From: Streptomyces panaciradicis
GTDB taxonomy: Bacteria > Actinomycetota > Actinomycetes > Streptomycetales > Streptomycetaceae
Length of the DNA: 64,000 bases
Direction: 5' to 3'
Assembly (NCBI RefSeq): GCF_023516615.1
Contig: NZ_JAMGBF010000034.1
Span: 81,493-145,492 of the forward strand
Shown piece by piece: positions 44,311-51,666 of the stretch. Numbering within the stretch: the stretch's first letter is position 1; each line of letters opens with the position of its first letter. The notes beneath the pieces were generated by a model that worked only from the letters and a program-made list of their open reading frames with translations, did not search any database and was not told the DNA's origin. The position numbers were made by a program, and so were the translations under genes.

Positions 44311-45231
44311 CTACGACCGGCGGGTGCGGCGGGTCATGTAGAGGGCGCCTGCGCCGACGGCGATCACCACGGCGGCACCGCCGGCTATCGCGCCGACCGG
44401 TGCGTTGGAGCCGGTCTCGGCCAGCGGGGGAGTGCTGTCGCTGGGGGAGGGGGCCGGGGTGGTGGGCGGCGTCGAATGCAGCGGCGGGACGTCCGGGGTG
44501 GTCGGCGGGGTGGTGGCCGAGGACGGCTTCGTCGGGGTGGCCGGCGGGGTCGTCTCGGTGGCGGGCGGCTGGCTGGCGGGGGGCGTGCTCGGGGTGGCCG
44601 GGGTCGAGTCCGACGGCGTGGGCGAGCTGGGCTTGTCCGGGGTGCAGGGCTTGTCGCCGCCGTTCCACGCGGCGATGAGGTGGTACGGGGTGACGATGTT
44701 GTCGGGCTGGTACGGGGCGGGGCCGTGCCCGTCCCCCGACTTGCCGTCGTAGATGACGTCGTCGCCGTACAGGTCGATCTGCCCGTAGCAGTCGGGCGTC
44801 TTCACCGACAGCTTCTGCCAGGTCCGCTTGCTGTCACCGCTGTTGTCGGCGACGTCGGCGGCCGTGAGGTACACCGTCGCGTGGTCGACGAGGGTCTGGT
44901 GGCCGGAGGTGTACCAGTTGGAGCCCTCGGTGGTGTACTCGGCCAGGGAGACCGGGTACTTGCAGCCGTCGCCGACGGTCTGCCCGGGGGCCAGGCGCAC
45001 CTCCACGGTGCCGGGGACGGCGGTCCACTGGTGGAAACCGCCCTGCGAGGTCCAGTCGTCGCCGACCGGCTTTCCGTCGGCGTCGACGATGCGGTACTGC
45101 ACGGTGGCGGACTGGCAGTCGCCGGCCGTCGTGGCGCTCGCCGTGGTCGCTCCGAGCAGTGGAGTGGCAGCGGCGAGGAAAGCGGTTGCGGCAAGGGCGA
45201 CCGAGGTTCTGGAGCGGGGAGAGCGCGTCAA
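44311..45231 (-). CDS. LAETG-anchored cell-wall protein (sortase substrate)
   Basis: A 306-residue exported protein. Residues 1-35 are a signal peptide (Arg-rich start, VALAATAFLAAATPLL, cleavage after TASA). Residues about 40-190 form the exposed domain, with Cys at the ends (GDCQSATVQYR, VGDGCKYPVS, TPDCYGQIDLYGDD). A Pro/Thr/Ser-rich wall-spanning stalk (about 205-265) leads to PLAETGSN, a hydrophobic helix and an RRTRRS tail, the complete sorting signal for a class E sortase (LAxTG). The start is TTG 45231 behind AGAGG; the longer upstream frame is Arg/Pro-rich and lies before the signal peptide. Confidence 0.9.
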   Translation of the reverse strand: MTRSPRSRTSVALAATAFLAAATPLLGATTASATTAGDCQSATVQYRIVDADGKPVGDDWTSQGGFHQWTAVPGTVEVRLAPGQTVGDGCKYPVSLAEYTTEGSNWYTSGHQTLVDHATVYLTAADVADNSGDSKRTWQKLSVKTPDCYGQIDLYGDDVIYDGKSGDGHGPAPYQPDNIVTPYHLIAAWNGGDKPCTPDKPSSPTPSDSTPATPSTPPASQPPATETTPPATPTKPSSATTPPTTPDVPPLHSTPPTTPAPSPSDSTPPLAETGSNAPVGAIAGGAAVVIAVGAGALYMTRRTRRS

Positions 45232-45587
45232 GATCTGCCTCTGTGGAATCAGGGGTGTGGGAGGTGTGTGGGCGCGCGCGGCCGACCGACGGGCACGAAG
45301 ACGAGGAGTTCGTGGGGGCGGGGCCACTCGCGTCACTTCGCTCACTTCAGAAACAGTGAGTGAGCCGGATTGTCGCCGGTCTTCACAGCTCCCGTCAATC
45401 TTTCAACCGTCCTCAACTGCCGTTTGATGAGGTTTGGTTGGCTTGCGGTGAGATCCGATTCGAGCTTGGCCGCTCCATAGTGGATGACAGTTCGAGGTTC
45501 GTCCCGTGGCGGGAATGCGTCGGGCCGCCCGCTCGGACGAGAGGCGGACGGCCGCTATCAAGGTGAAGCGTTGGCCGCCATGGACGG
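45232..45587. other. Intergenic region upstream of the LAETG gene
   Basis: It holds no gene. CTCACT at 45341-45346 pairs with AGTGAG at 45355-45360 (8-nt loop). On the minus strand GAACTC (45311-45306) and CCCGTCGG (45293-45286) could be an ECF-type promoter for the LAETG gene, 55 nt from its start; this is weaker than the motif shared by other genes in the window. Confidence 0.4.
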
Positions 45588-45848
45588 TTACAGGCCCTTT
45601 CGCCTCAGACTTTCTGTCTTCTTACGTTCCGCATTCGTCATCCGGGACTGGCAAAGCCATCGGGCAAGCACACCCACAACGAGGGCTACCAGGAGCGCTC
45701 CCCAGTCGATGACGTTGGGCAGTCCGGGGAAGAAGGCGAAGAACGCCAGGGTGGCGACGAGGCCCGCGAGGAAGGCGGCGATGCCCGCTCGCCGCCTTCG
45801 TGTCTCCCAGGCCTGGTCCGACGCGTTCCTCTGTTCCTGCTCGACCAT
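45588..45848 (-). CDS. Small two-helix membrane protein
   Basis: An 86-residue protein with a charged N-terminus (about 1-20), hydrophobic helices IAAFLAGLVATLAFFAFF and GALLVALVVGVLARWL, and a basic tail RKKTESLRRKGL. No family is recognised. ATG 45848 lies 8 nt after the stop of the secreted-protein gene on the same strand, so it is probably translated by reinitiation in a two-gene operon; no separate ribosome site is visible. Confidence 0.75.
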   Translation of the reverse strand: MVEQEQRNASDQAWETRRRRAGIAAFLAGLVATLAFFAFFPGLPNVIDWGALLVALVVGVLARWLCQSRMTNAERKKTESLRRKGL

Positions 45849-45856
45849 TGAAGGAC

Positions 45857-46315
45857 TCACTTCGTGATGTGGTGGCACTGGCTCACGCGGCGCACTCCGT
45901 TGACATAGAGCTGGGCGCACGCCTTGCCGTAACGAGGCAGCCTCTGAGGAGCGTTGTTCCGCATCGGGTCGATCTTGCACTCGTTGTGGGTCCGGCCGCG
46001 TGATGTGCGGTAGGTACGGTTGTTGGTGTCGGCGTAACTGAAGTCGATCCGCCAGTTGCAGAAACCGCTGCTGAGTGCCGCGACGAACGCGCAGTCGACG
46101 CCGGCGTTCTGATAGGTGATCTCCCTGCCGCTGCCGCGAATGATGTGCGTGAACATACAGCCGGTCGGGATCTTCATGGTCATTCCACCCACGCTGTACT
46201 CGAAGGTCCGGACGGGAGTCGACCCGATCGCGGTGGCGTGTGCGGATACCGGCGAGGCAAGGGCGAGGGTTGCGGCGGTGGCCAGCGTTGTGGCGAGGCG
46301 CGCGAAACGGTGCAT
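45857..46315 (-). CDS. Secreted cysteine-rich protein
   Basis: A 152-residue protein with a signal peptide (MHRFARLATTLATAATLALA, cleavage near VSAHA). The mature part has six Cys (PTGCMF, VDCAFV, GFCNWR, ECKID, KACAQL, QCHHI), enough for three disulfides, and many aromatic and Arg residues. I do not recognise the family. ATG 46315 follows AGGAGG by 12 nt. Upstream frame to 46528 is Arg/Gly-rich and not conserved-looking. Followed directly by the small membrane gene. Confidence 0.8.
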   Translation of the reverse strand: MHRFARLATTLATAATLALASPVSAHATAIGSTPVRTFEYSVGGMTMKIPTGCMFTHIIRGSGREITYQNAGVDCAFVAALSSGFCNWRIDFSYADTNNRTYRTSRGRTHNECKIDPMRNNAPQRLPRYGKACAQLYVNGVRRVSQCHHITK

Positions 46316-46492
46316 GGCCAAGGTGGTCCTCCTGGTGATCAGCTGACGAGCACCTGGGGCAACCTGGTTCCGAAGGCGACGGTTGCGTGACTGTGCTTGA
46401 TTCCCCGCGATCGAGTGATGACCGGGAAGTGCGCTGACCTGCGGAAACGTTCCTGATCTCAGGTCTCGGCTTCCGCCGATCCGCGTCTCGTT

Positions 46493-46520
46493 TGAACCTC
46501 GCCCACCCCGGCCCCGTTGT
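46493..46520 (+). promoter_or_regulatory. Shared ECF-type promoter motif, copy 1
   Basis: TGAACC at 46493-46498, 15 nt, CCGTTGT at 46514-46520, oriented toward the thaumatin/GH128 gene. It matches all 13 positions shared with five other sites in this window. Confidence 0.6.
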
Positions 46521-46783
46521 GCGGGCATGGCCGGCGGTGTCGGGCCGTCGTCGAGTCCGGGAGGTCGCGTTCGTGGTCATGCCGCTCACTGCCTCTGCCG
46601 CCGAGGGGGGCTTTCGCCCTCGTCTCGGCCCGCACGGTCTGCTGTGTCGTCGTAGGGCCGTCCCCGAAGGGGAACGGGAGGCGGTTGCAGAGGACGGGGC
46701 TCTGGCGCCTCGCCTTCGGGTGCCAGAGCCTCCCTGCTCCCCGCTGCCCGCCGCCCTTCTGCCCCTGCCGGAGGGGTTCGAGC

Positions 46784-46811
46784 TGAACCGCCCTCCCTCC
46801 GCATCCGTCGT
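46784..46811 (+). promoter_or_regulatory. Imperfect copy of the shared promoter motif
   Basis: TGAACC at 46784-46789, 15 nt, CCGTCGT at 46805-46811 (one mismatch), 64 nt before the ATG of the thaumatin/GH128 gene. It could be a second promoter giving a short leader. Confidence 0.35.
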
Positions 46812-46875
46812 GCCTCCGCAGGCGGCGTTCGATCGTCTGCGATCCGCCGCAAGCGCGATCTGAGAGGCATGGTTC

Positions 46876-48459
46876 ATGCGTTTTATGCGCAGACGCTCAA
46901 TTCTGTTGGTCCTGTTACTGGTTGTCGTGGGGGCGACCGCCGCGACCGCGGTCGGGCTCAGCGGGCGGCATTCCGACGCCGCCCGTCTGCACGGCGCGCC
47001 GGCCGCCGACGTGGGGAACGTGGAGCACACCATCACCCTGCAGAACAGGACCGACAGCCGTATCTGGGTGGGGAGCAATGTCAATGCGGACGGGTCTGCC
47101 GCGTTGACCGGGCTGCCGGTTCTCGAGCCGGGGCAGTCCGCCACCCTCACCATTCCCGAGCGTGAGGGTGCCGGGCACTGGCGCGGTACCTTCTTCGCCC
47201 GGCAGGGCTGCTCCGGGGACGACGGCAGCACCTTCCACTGCGCGGTCGGTGACTGCGGGCCGTACGTCGATCATTGTTCCACCGGGCAACAGCCCACCAG
47301 CCTGGCCGAGTTCAACTTCGACCCCAGTGACTCGCTCGCGCCCTGGTACGACGTCAGTTATGTCGACGCCGTCTCCGCCGCCGTCACCATCACCCCCAAC
47401 GACATGACCCCGCCCGAGACGGGGGAGTGCGCGGCGGCGGGGTGTGCGGTGGACCTGCTGTCCGCCTGTCCGGCCGAGGATCTGGTCAAGGATCAGGGGA
47501 CGGGCAAGGCGCTGGTGTGTGTCAATCCCAATCGGGATGCCAAGACCTCCTACAGCGACGTCATCAATCAGAAGTGCCCGACCGCGTACGCCTGGTCGAA
47601 GCAGGACGCGGAGCCGGGCAACCGGACCATGTACCAGTGCACCAAGTGCAGCCGTATGACCGTCACCTTCAATGGGGCGAACGGGCCCAGTACTTCTGAT
47701 CCGGGTACCACCACCACTAACCGCCCGGCCACCTCCACCCGTAAGGGCGTCAGCCTCAACCCCGTCGACGGTGCCTCGCAGGCGCTCGTCGACTCCAAGG
47801 CCTCCTGGTACTTCAACTGGGCCTCGTCCACCGGGAGCGTCACCAAGCCCGACGGTGTCGAGTACGTCCCGATGATCTGGGGCCCCGGCTCCGTCACCGA
47901 CGAGCAGCTCGGCAGCGCCAAGAACGAGGGCAGTGAGCTGCTCGGCTTCAACGAGCCCGACTCCGGCTCGCAGGCCAACATGACCGTCGAGCAGGCCCTG
48001 GACCTGTGGCCCCGGCTGCAGAGCACCGGTATGCGGCTCGGTGCACCCGCCGTCGCCACCGGCGCCGACATCGCCGGCGGCTGGCTGGACCGCTTCATGC
48101 AGGGGGCCGAACAGCGCGGCCTGCGCGTCGACTTCATCCCCCTGCACTGGTACGGCGCCGACTTCGGCCCCGACGCGGCCAACCAGCTCAGCCAGTACAT
48201 CCAGCGCGTCCACGACCGCTACCACAAGCCGATCTGGCTGACCGAGTACGGCCTGATCGACTTCTCCCAGGCCACCCCCCGCTACCCCAGCCAGCAGGAG
48301 GAGACCGCCTTCATCAACTCCTCCACGCGGATGCTGGACGGCCTGGACTACGTCGAGCGCTACGCCTGGTTCACGCTGTCCACCACGACCAGCCCGACCG
48401 GCCTGTACGACGGGACCACAGCGAACGCCGCCGGTCAGGCCTACCGCGACGCCAGCTGA
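46876..48459 (+). CDS. Secreted thaumatin-like / GH128 glycosidase-like fusion
   Basis: A 527-residue exported protein. Residues 1-30 are a signal peptide (MRFMRRRSILLVLLLVVVG). Residues about 47-260 form a Cys-rich thaumatin-like domain: TITLQNRTDSRIWVGSN, GRGT-like HWRGTFFARQGC, CAVGDCG, LAEFNF, WYDVSYVDA, CPTAYAW. A Thr/Ser linker (about 272-288) leads to a GH128-type (Asl1-like) catalytic domain (about 290-527): WYFNWAS, LLGFNEPDSGSQANM (acid/base Glu), FIPLHWYG and IWLTEYGLIDF (nucleophile Glu). Beta-1,3-glucan is the expected substrate. Codon 14 is TTA (46915-46917). The 3' end overlaps the convergent AfsR-like gene by 19 nt. Confidence 0.9.
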   Translation: MRFMRRRSILLVLLLVVVGATAATAVGLSGRHSDAARLHGAPAADVGNVEHTITLQNRTDSRIWVGSNVNADGSAALTGLPVLEPGQSATLTIPEREGAGHWRGTFFARQGCSGDDGSTFHCAVGDCGPYVDHCSTGQQPTSLAEFNFDPSDSLAPWYDVSYVDAVSAAVTITPNDMTPPETGECAAAGCAVDLLSACPAEDLVKDQGTGKALVCVNPNRDAKTSYSDVINQKCPTAYAWSKQDAEPGNRTMYQCTKCSRMTVTFNGANGPSTSDPGTTTTNRPATSTRKGVSLNPVDGASQALVDSKASWYFNWASSTGSVTKPDGVEYVPMIWGPGSVTDEQLGSAKNEGSELLGFNEPDSGSQANMTVEQALDLWPRLQSTGMRLGAPAVATGADIAGGWLDRFMQGAEQRGLRVDFIPLHWYGADFGPDAANQLSQYIQRVHDRYHKPIWLTEYGLIDFSQATPRYPSQQEETAFINSSTRMLDGLDYVERYAWFTLSTTTSPTGLYDGTTANAAGQAYRDAS

Positions 48460-51400
48460 AGGGAGTGCAGCTTCTCTCGGATCTTCGCGGCGTCCGGATG
48501 GTCGAACTCCGCGAAGATCCCGAGGGCTTGACGCCAGCTGCCGTCGGCCGCCTCCGGTTCGCCGGCGGCCAGCTGGACGTCACCGAGGTGGCCCAGGGTG
48601 TGGCCCTCTCCCCAGCGGTTGCCGATGTCCCGGTGGGCGGCGAGCGCTTCCCAGTAGTACGCCACCGCGCGGTCACGCGCCCCGAGCCGGTGGTGGACGG
48701 TGCCGAGTACGTCGAGGGCGACCCCCTCCACCCAGCGGTTGCCGCTCGCGCGCAGCACGGTCAGGGCCTGTTCCAGGCAGTCGACGGCTTCGTCGAACCG
48801 GCCGAGCCGCTGGTAGGCGTCTCCCAGGTTGCTCAGGGCGATGCCCTCGCCCCAGGTGTTGCCCAGCGCCCGGTCCAGTACCAGGCCCCGGCGGCTGTAC
48901 TCGACGGCCTTGTCCAGCCGGCCGGTCTGGAGGTAGGCGTCCCCGAGGTTGCCCACCGCGCGCAACCGGCCGTCGACATCGCCGAGTTCGCGGCAGACGA
49001 CGATCGACCGGTGGAAGAGCGCGATGGCCTCGTCGAAGCGGTCGTTGCTGCGCAGCGCCGCGGCCGCGTCCGCGAGTGCCTGCGACTCGCCCCGGCGGTC
49101 CTGCGCGGCCCGGGCGGCGGACAGGCCCGTGCGGGTGGTGTCGAGCCAGTCGCCCAGATGGCTGCGGAGGTAGAAGAACCCCCACAGCACGGCGGGCAGC
49201 CGCCAGGCGATGCCCGGCTGCCCGGAGGCGGCCGCCTGGTGGACCGCGTCGACCAGGTTGGGCCGTTCGGTCTCGCACCAGTCGACGGCCTGGTCGAGGG
49301 TGGTGAACGACAGAGGGCGGCAGGAGGCCGGCGGCGGTTCGAGGGGGATCGGGTTGCGGTTCGGGGTGATCAGGGGATAGGCCGCGGCCGCGGTGTGCAG
49401 ATACCAGGACAGCAGCCGCTCCACCGCCAGGTCCCGGTCGCGCGGTGTCTCCTCGGCGCGGACGCGCTCGGCGGCGTACACCCGCAGCAGGTCGTGCAGG
49501 GTGTACCGGCCGGGGAAGTGCTCGGTGAGCAGGTGGGCCCGGGTCAGCTCGACGAGCAGGCCGCGGGTCTCACGCGGGGTGAGCCCGGCGAGCGCGGCCG
49601 CCGCGGGAGAGGACAGATCCGGGCCGGCGTGCAGACCCAGCAGCCGGAACAGCCGTGCGGCGGGCGGGGACAGGGCCTCGTACGACAGGGAGAAGACCGT
49701 TCGTACGTCGATGGTGATGTCGTCGCCCGCGAACGCGTCGAGGCTGTCGTCGCTGTCCCGCAGCTCCTCCGCGATGGCGCTGAGCGGGAAGTCGGGGTGG
49801 GTGGCGGCGCGGGCCGCGACCACGGCGAGGGCCAGCGGCAGCAGTGCGCAGCGCGCGATGATCTCGTCCACCGCCCGTGGTTCCTTCTCCAGCCGTGCGC
49901 CGCCGAGCCGCCGGGCCAGGAACTCGTGGGCCTCGGCGGCCGTCAGCTGGTTCAGCGTCAGCGGGTGCGCTCCCTCACCGGCGACCAGGCCGGTGAGCTG
50001 GTTGCGGCTGGTGACGATGACGAAGCAGCCGGGGGAGCCGGGCAGCAGCGGGCGGACCTGCTCGGCGTCACGCGCGTTGTCGAGCAGGATCAGCACACGC
50101 CGCTCGGCGAGCACACTGCGGTAGAGCGCCGTCTGCGCCTCCAGGCCGGCGGGCAGCCGCTGCGGGGGGACGCCCAGGGCGTCGAGCAGCACGCGGATCG
50201 CGTCCTGCGAGCACATCACCGAGCCGGTCGGGTCGAAGCCGCGCAGGTTGACGCAGAGCTGTCCGTCCGGGAAGCGGTCGGCGACCTGGTGCGCCAGGTG
50301 CACCGCCAAGGTCGTCTTGCCGACGCCGGCCATACCGCCGATCGCGGTGATCACCAGGGTGGCGGGGGCGCTGCCGTCCAGCGGCAACATGCCCAGCGTC
50401 GCCTTCAGTTCGGCCTGACGGCCGGTGAAGGTGGGCAGGTCGGCCGGGAGTTGGGCGAGGCGGGGGGCGTAGGCGGGGCGGCGGGAGGCGGACTGCGGCC
50501 CGTCGGTGGCCTGGGCGGGGGCGGGGGCGGGGGCGGGGGCTGGGGAGGGTACGGCGGCGGGGGCGGCCGGGACGGACTGGGTGGCCGGGGTGGGCGGGGC
50601 GACCGACGGCTGGGGCTCCTGGGGCTCCTGGTACTGCGGAGTGTCCATGGCCGGTACCGGCTGCGAGGCGGCGTCGGAGGTCGGAGGCTCCTGCCCGAGA
50701 GAACCGGCGGCCGAGGGCGACGACTGCCCGGGAGAACCGGCTGCCGAAGCCGACCGCGGCGAGGTCCCCGAGATCAGGCCGGCGTCCGTCGCCAGTATGC
50801 GTGCGTGCAACTCCTGCAGCGGTGCGCCCGGTTCGATGCCCAGGTCCGTCACCAGGGTGGCACGGGTCCTGCGGTACGCGGCGAGGGCCTCGGCCTGCCT
50901 GCCGGACCGGTACAGGGCCAGCATGAGCAGCCGGCACAGCTCCTCCCGCAGCGGGTGCTCAGCGGTCAGCGACAGCAGCTCCGCGACGACCTGGCCGTGG
51001 CGGCCGAGCCGGACGTCGAGGTCCAGTCGCGCCTCCAGCGCGCTCAGCCGCTCCTCGGCCAGCCGGGCCCGCTCCGATTCGGCCAGCGGGCCGGGCAGGC
51101 CGGCCAGCGCCGCGCCCGGCCAGCCGTCGAGGGCGTCGTGCAGCAGCTGCGCGGCGGTGGACTCGTCCCCCGCGGCGGCCGCCTTCGCCGCGTCCGCCGT
51201 ACTGCGCTCGAACACGGTCAGGTCCAGGGCTTGTTCGGGGACACAGGCGCGGTAGCCGTCCCCGACCGAGACGATCGTGCGGGGCGGGTCCTGCGGGCCG
51301 CGGCCGGGTTCCAGCACCTTGCGCAGCCGTGAGACATAGGTGCGCAGGACGGACACGGCGGCGGCCGGCGGCTCGACACCCCACACGGCGTCGACGAGTT

Positions 51401-51554
51401 CGGCGAGCGAGACGGGATGCCCACGCCGCAGCAGCAGCGCGGCCAGTACCGCCCGCTGCTGCGGTGAACCGAGGTCAAGCTCCCGGTCCGCGTGCCAGGC
51501 CCGGACGGGGCCCAGCACGGAGAAACGTAAGTCGGTCGAGTTCGCTGCGTTCAC
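48441..51554 (-). CDS. AfsR-like SARP regulator with NB-ARC and TPR domains, TTA codon 9
   Basis: A 1037-residue regulator. Residues about 8-100 are the OmpR-type DNA-binding domain of SARPs (LRFSVLGPVRAW, SPQQRAVLAALLLRRG, LRTYVSRLRKVL); 105-260 the BTAD domain (LSALEARLDLDVRLGRH). A Pro/Ala linker (about 275-370) precedes an NB-ARC ATPase: GGMAGVGKTTLAVHLAH near 410 and VLILLDNARDAEQV near 485. TPR-like repeats fill about 830-1037. AfsR homologues activate secondary metabolism or development. Codon 9 is TTA (51530-51528), implying bldA control. No strong ribosome site precedes GTG 51554, but the domain begins just after it. Confidence 0.92.
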   Translation of the reverse strand: MNAANSTDLRFSVLGPVRAWHADRELDLGSPQQRAVLAALLLRRGHPVSLAELVDAVWGVEPPAAAVSVLRTYVSRLRKVLEPGRGPQDPPRTIVSVGDGYRACVPEQALDLTVFERSTADAAKAAAAGDESTAAQLLHDALDGWPGAALAGLPGPLAESERARLAEERLSALEARLDLDVRLGRHGQVVAELLSLTAEHPLREELCRLLMLALYRSGRQAEALAAYRRTRATLVTDLGIEPGAPLQELHARILATDAGLISGTSPRSASAAGSPGQSSPSAAGSLGQEPPTSDAASQPVPAMDTPQYQEPQEPQPSVAPPTPATQSVPAAPAAVPSPAPAPAPAPAQATDGPQSASRRPAYAPRLAQLPADLPTFTGRQAELKATLGMLPLDGSAPATLVITAIGGMAGVGKTTLAVHLAHQVADRFPDGQLCVNLRGFDPTGSVMCSQDAIRVLLDALGVPPQRLPAGLEAQTALYRSVLAERRVLILLDNARDAEQVRPLLPGSPGCFVIVTSRNQLTGLVAGEGAHPLTLNQLTAAEAHEFLARRLGGARLEKEPRAVDEIIARCALLPLALAVVAARAATHPDFPLSAIAEELRDSDDSLDAFAGDDITIDVRTVFSLSYEALSPPAARLFRLLGLHAGPDLSSPAAAALAGLTPRETRGLLVELTRAHLLTEHFPGRYTLHDLLRVYAAERVRAEETPRDRDLAVERLLSWYLHTAAAAYPLITPNRNPIPLEPPPASCRPLSFTTLDQAVDWCETERPNLVDAVHQAAASGQPGIAWRLPAVLWGFFYLRSHLGDWLDTTRTGLSAARAAQDRRGESQALADAAAALRSNDRFDEAIALFHRSIVVCRELGDVDGRLRAVGNLGDAYLQTGRLDKAVEYSRRGLVLDRALGNTWGEGIALSNLGDAYQRLGRFDEAVDCLEQALTVLRASGNRWVEGVALDVLGTVHHRLGARDRAVAYYWEALAAHRDIGNRWGEGHTLGHLGDVQLAAGEPEAADGSWRQALGIFAEFDHPDAAKIREKLHSLQLASR

Positions 51555-51623
51555 GCTGCGGACTCTAGTGACACTTCATGTGCTCAATGTTGCCCGGGTG
51601 TTGAACTGTTTCCTTCCGGGGAC

Positions 51624-51661
51624 GTCACAGGACGTGACATTCGGTACGTCACACCCGTGAC
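51624..51661 (-). promoter_or_regulatory. Four GTCAC/GTGAC half-sites upstream of the AfsR-like gene
   Basis: GTCAC at 51624 and 51648 and GTGAC at 51634 and 51657 make two adjacent inverted repeats, the second a perfect CGTCAC-N4-GTGACG. They lie 70-107 nt before the start of the AfsR-like gene and just past the ChW-like gene stop, so either operator or terminator function is possible. Confidence 0.4.
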
Positions 51662-51666
51662 GCCGC

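Larger units (their letters stand above)
46316..46875. other. Long leader region of the thaumatin/GH128 gene
   Basis: It contains no convincing gene. A perfect shared-motif promoter lies at 46493-46520. Between it and the ATG are several hairpins, the best being 46698-46706 with 46722-46730 (9 bp, 15-nt loop), plus CCCCT/AGGGG around 46762-46775 and CCGTCCCC/GGGGAACGG around 46652-46671. If transcription starts near 46528, the leader is about 345 nt and structured. A second, imperfect motif copy is at 46784-46811. Confidence 0.5.

Noticed and set aside
46492..46863. Protein gene in the leader of the thaumatin/GH128 gene
   Set aside because: The frame starts with TTG without a ribosome site, overlaps the promoter motif and is Arg/Pro-rich with no recognisable domain.
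48441..51554. Part of an antibiotic biosynthetic gene cluster
   Set aside because: An AfsR-like regulator alone is not evidence; no biosynthetic enzymes flank it.
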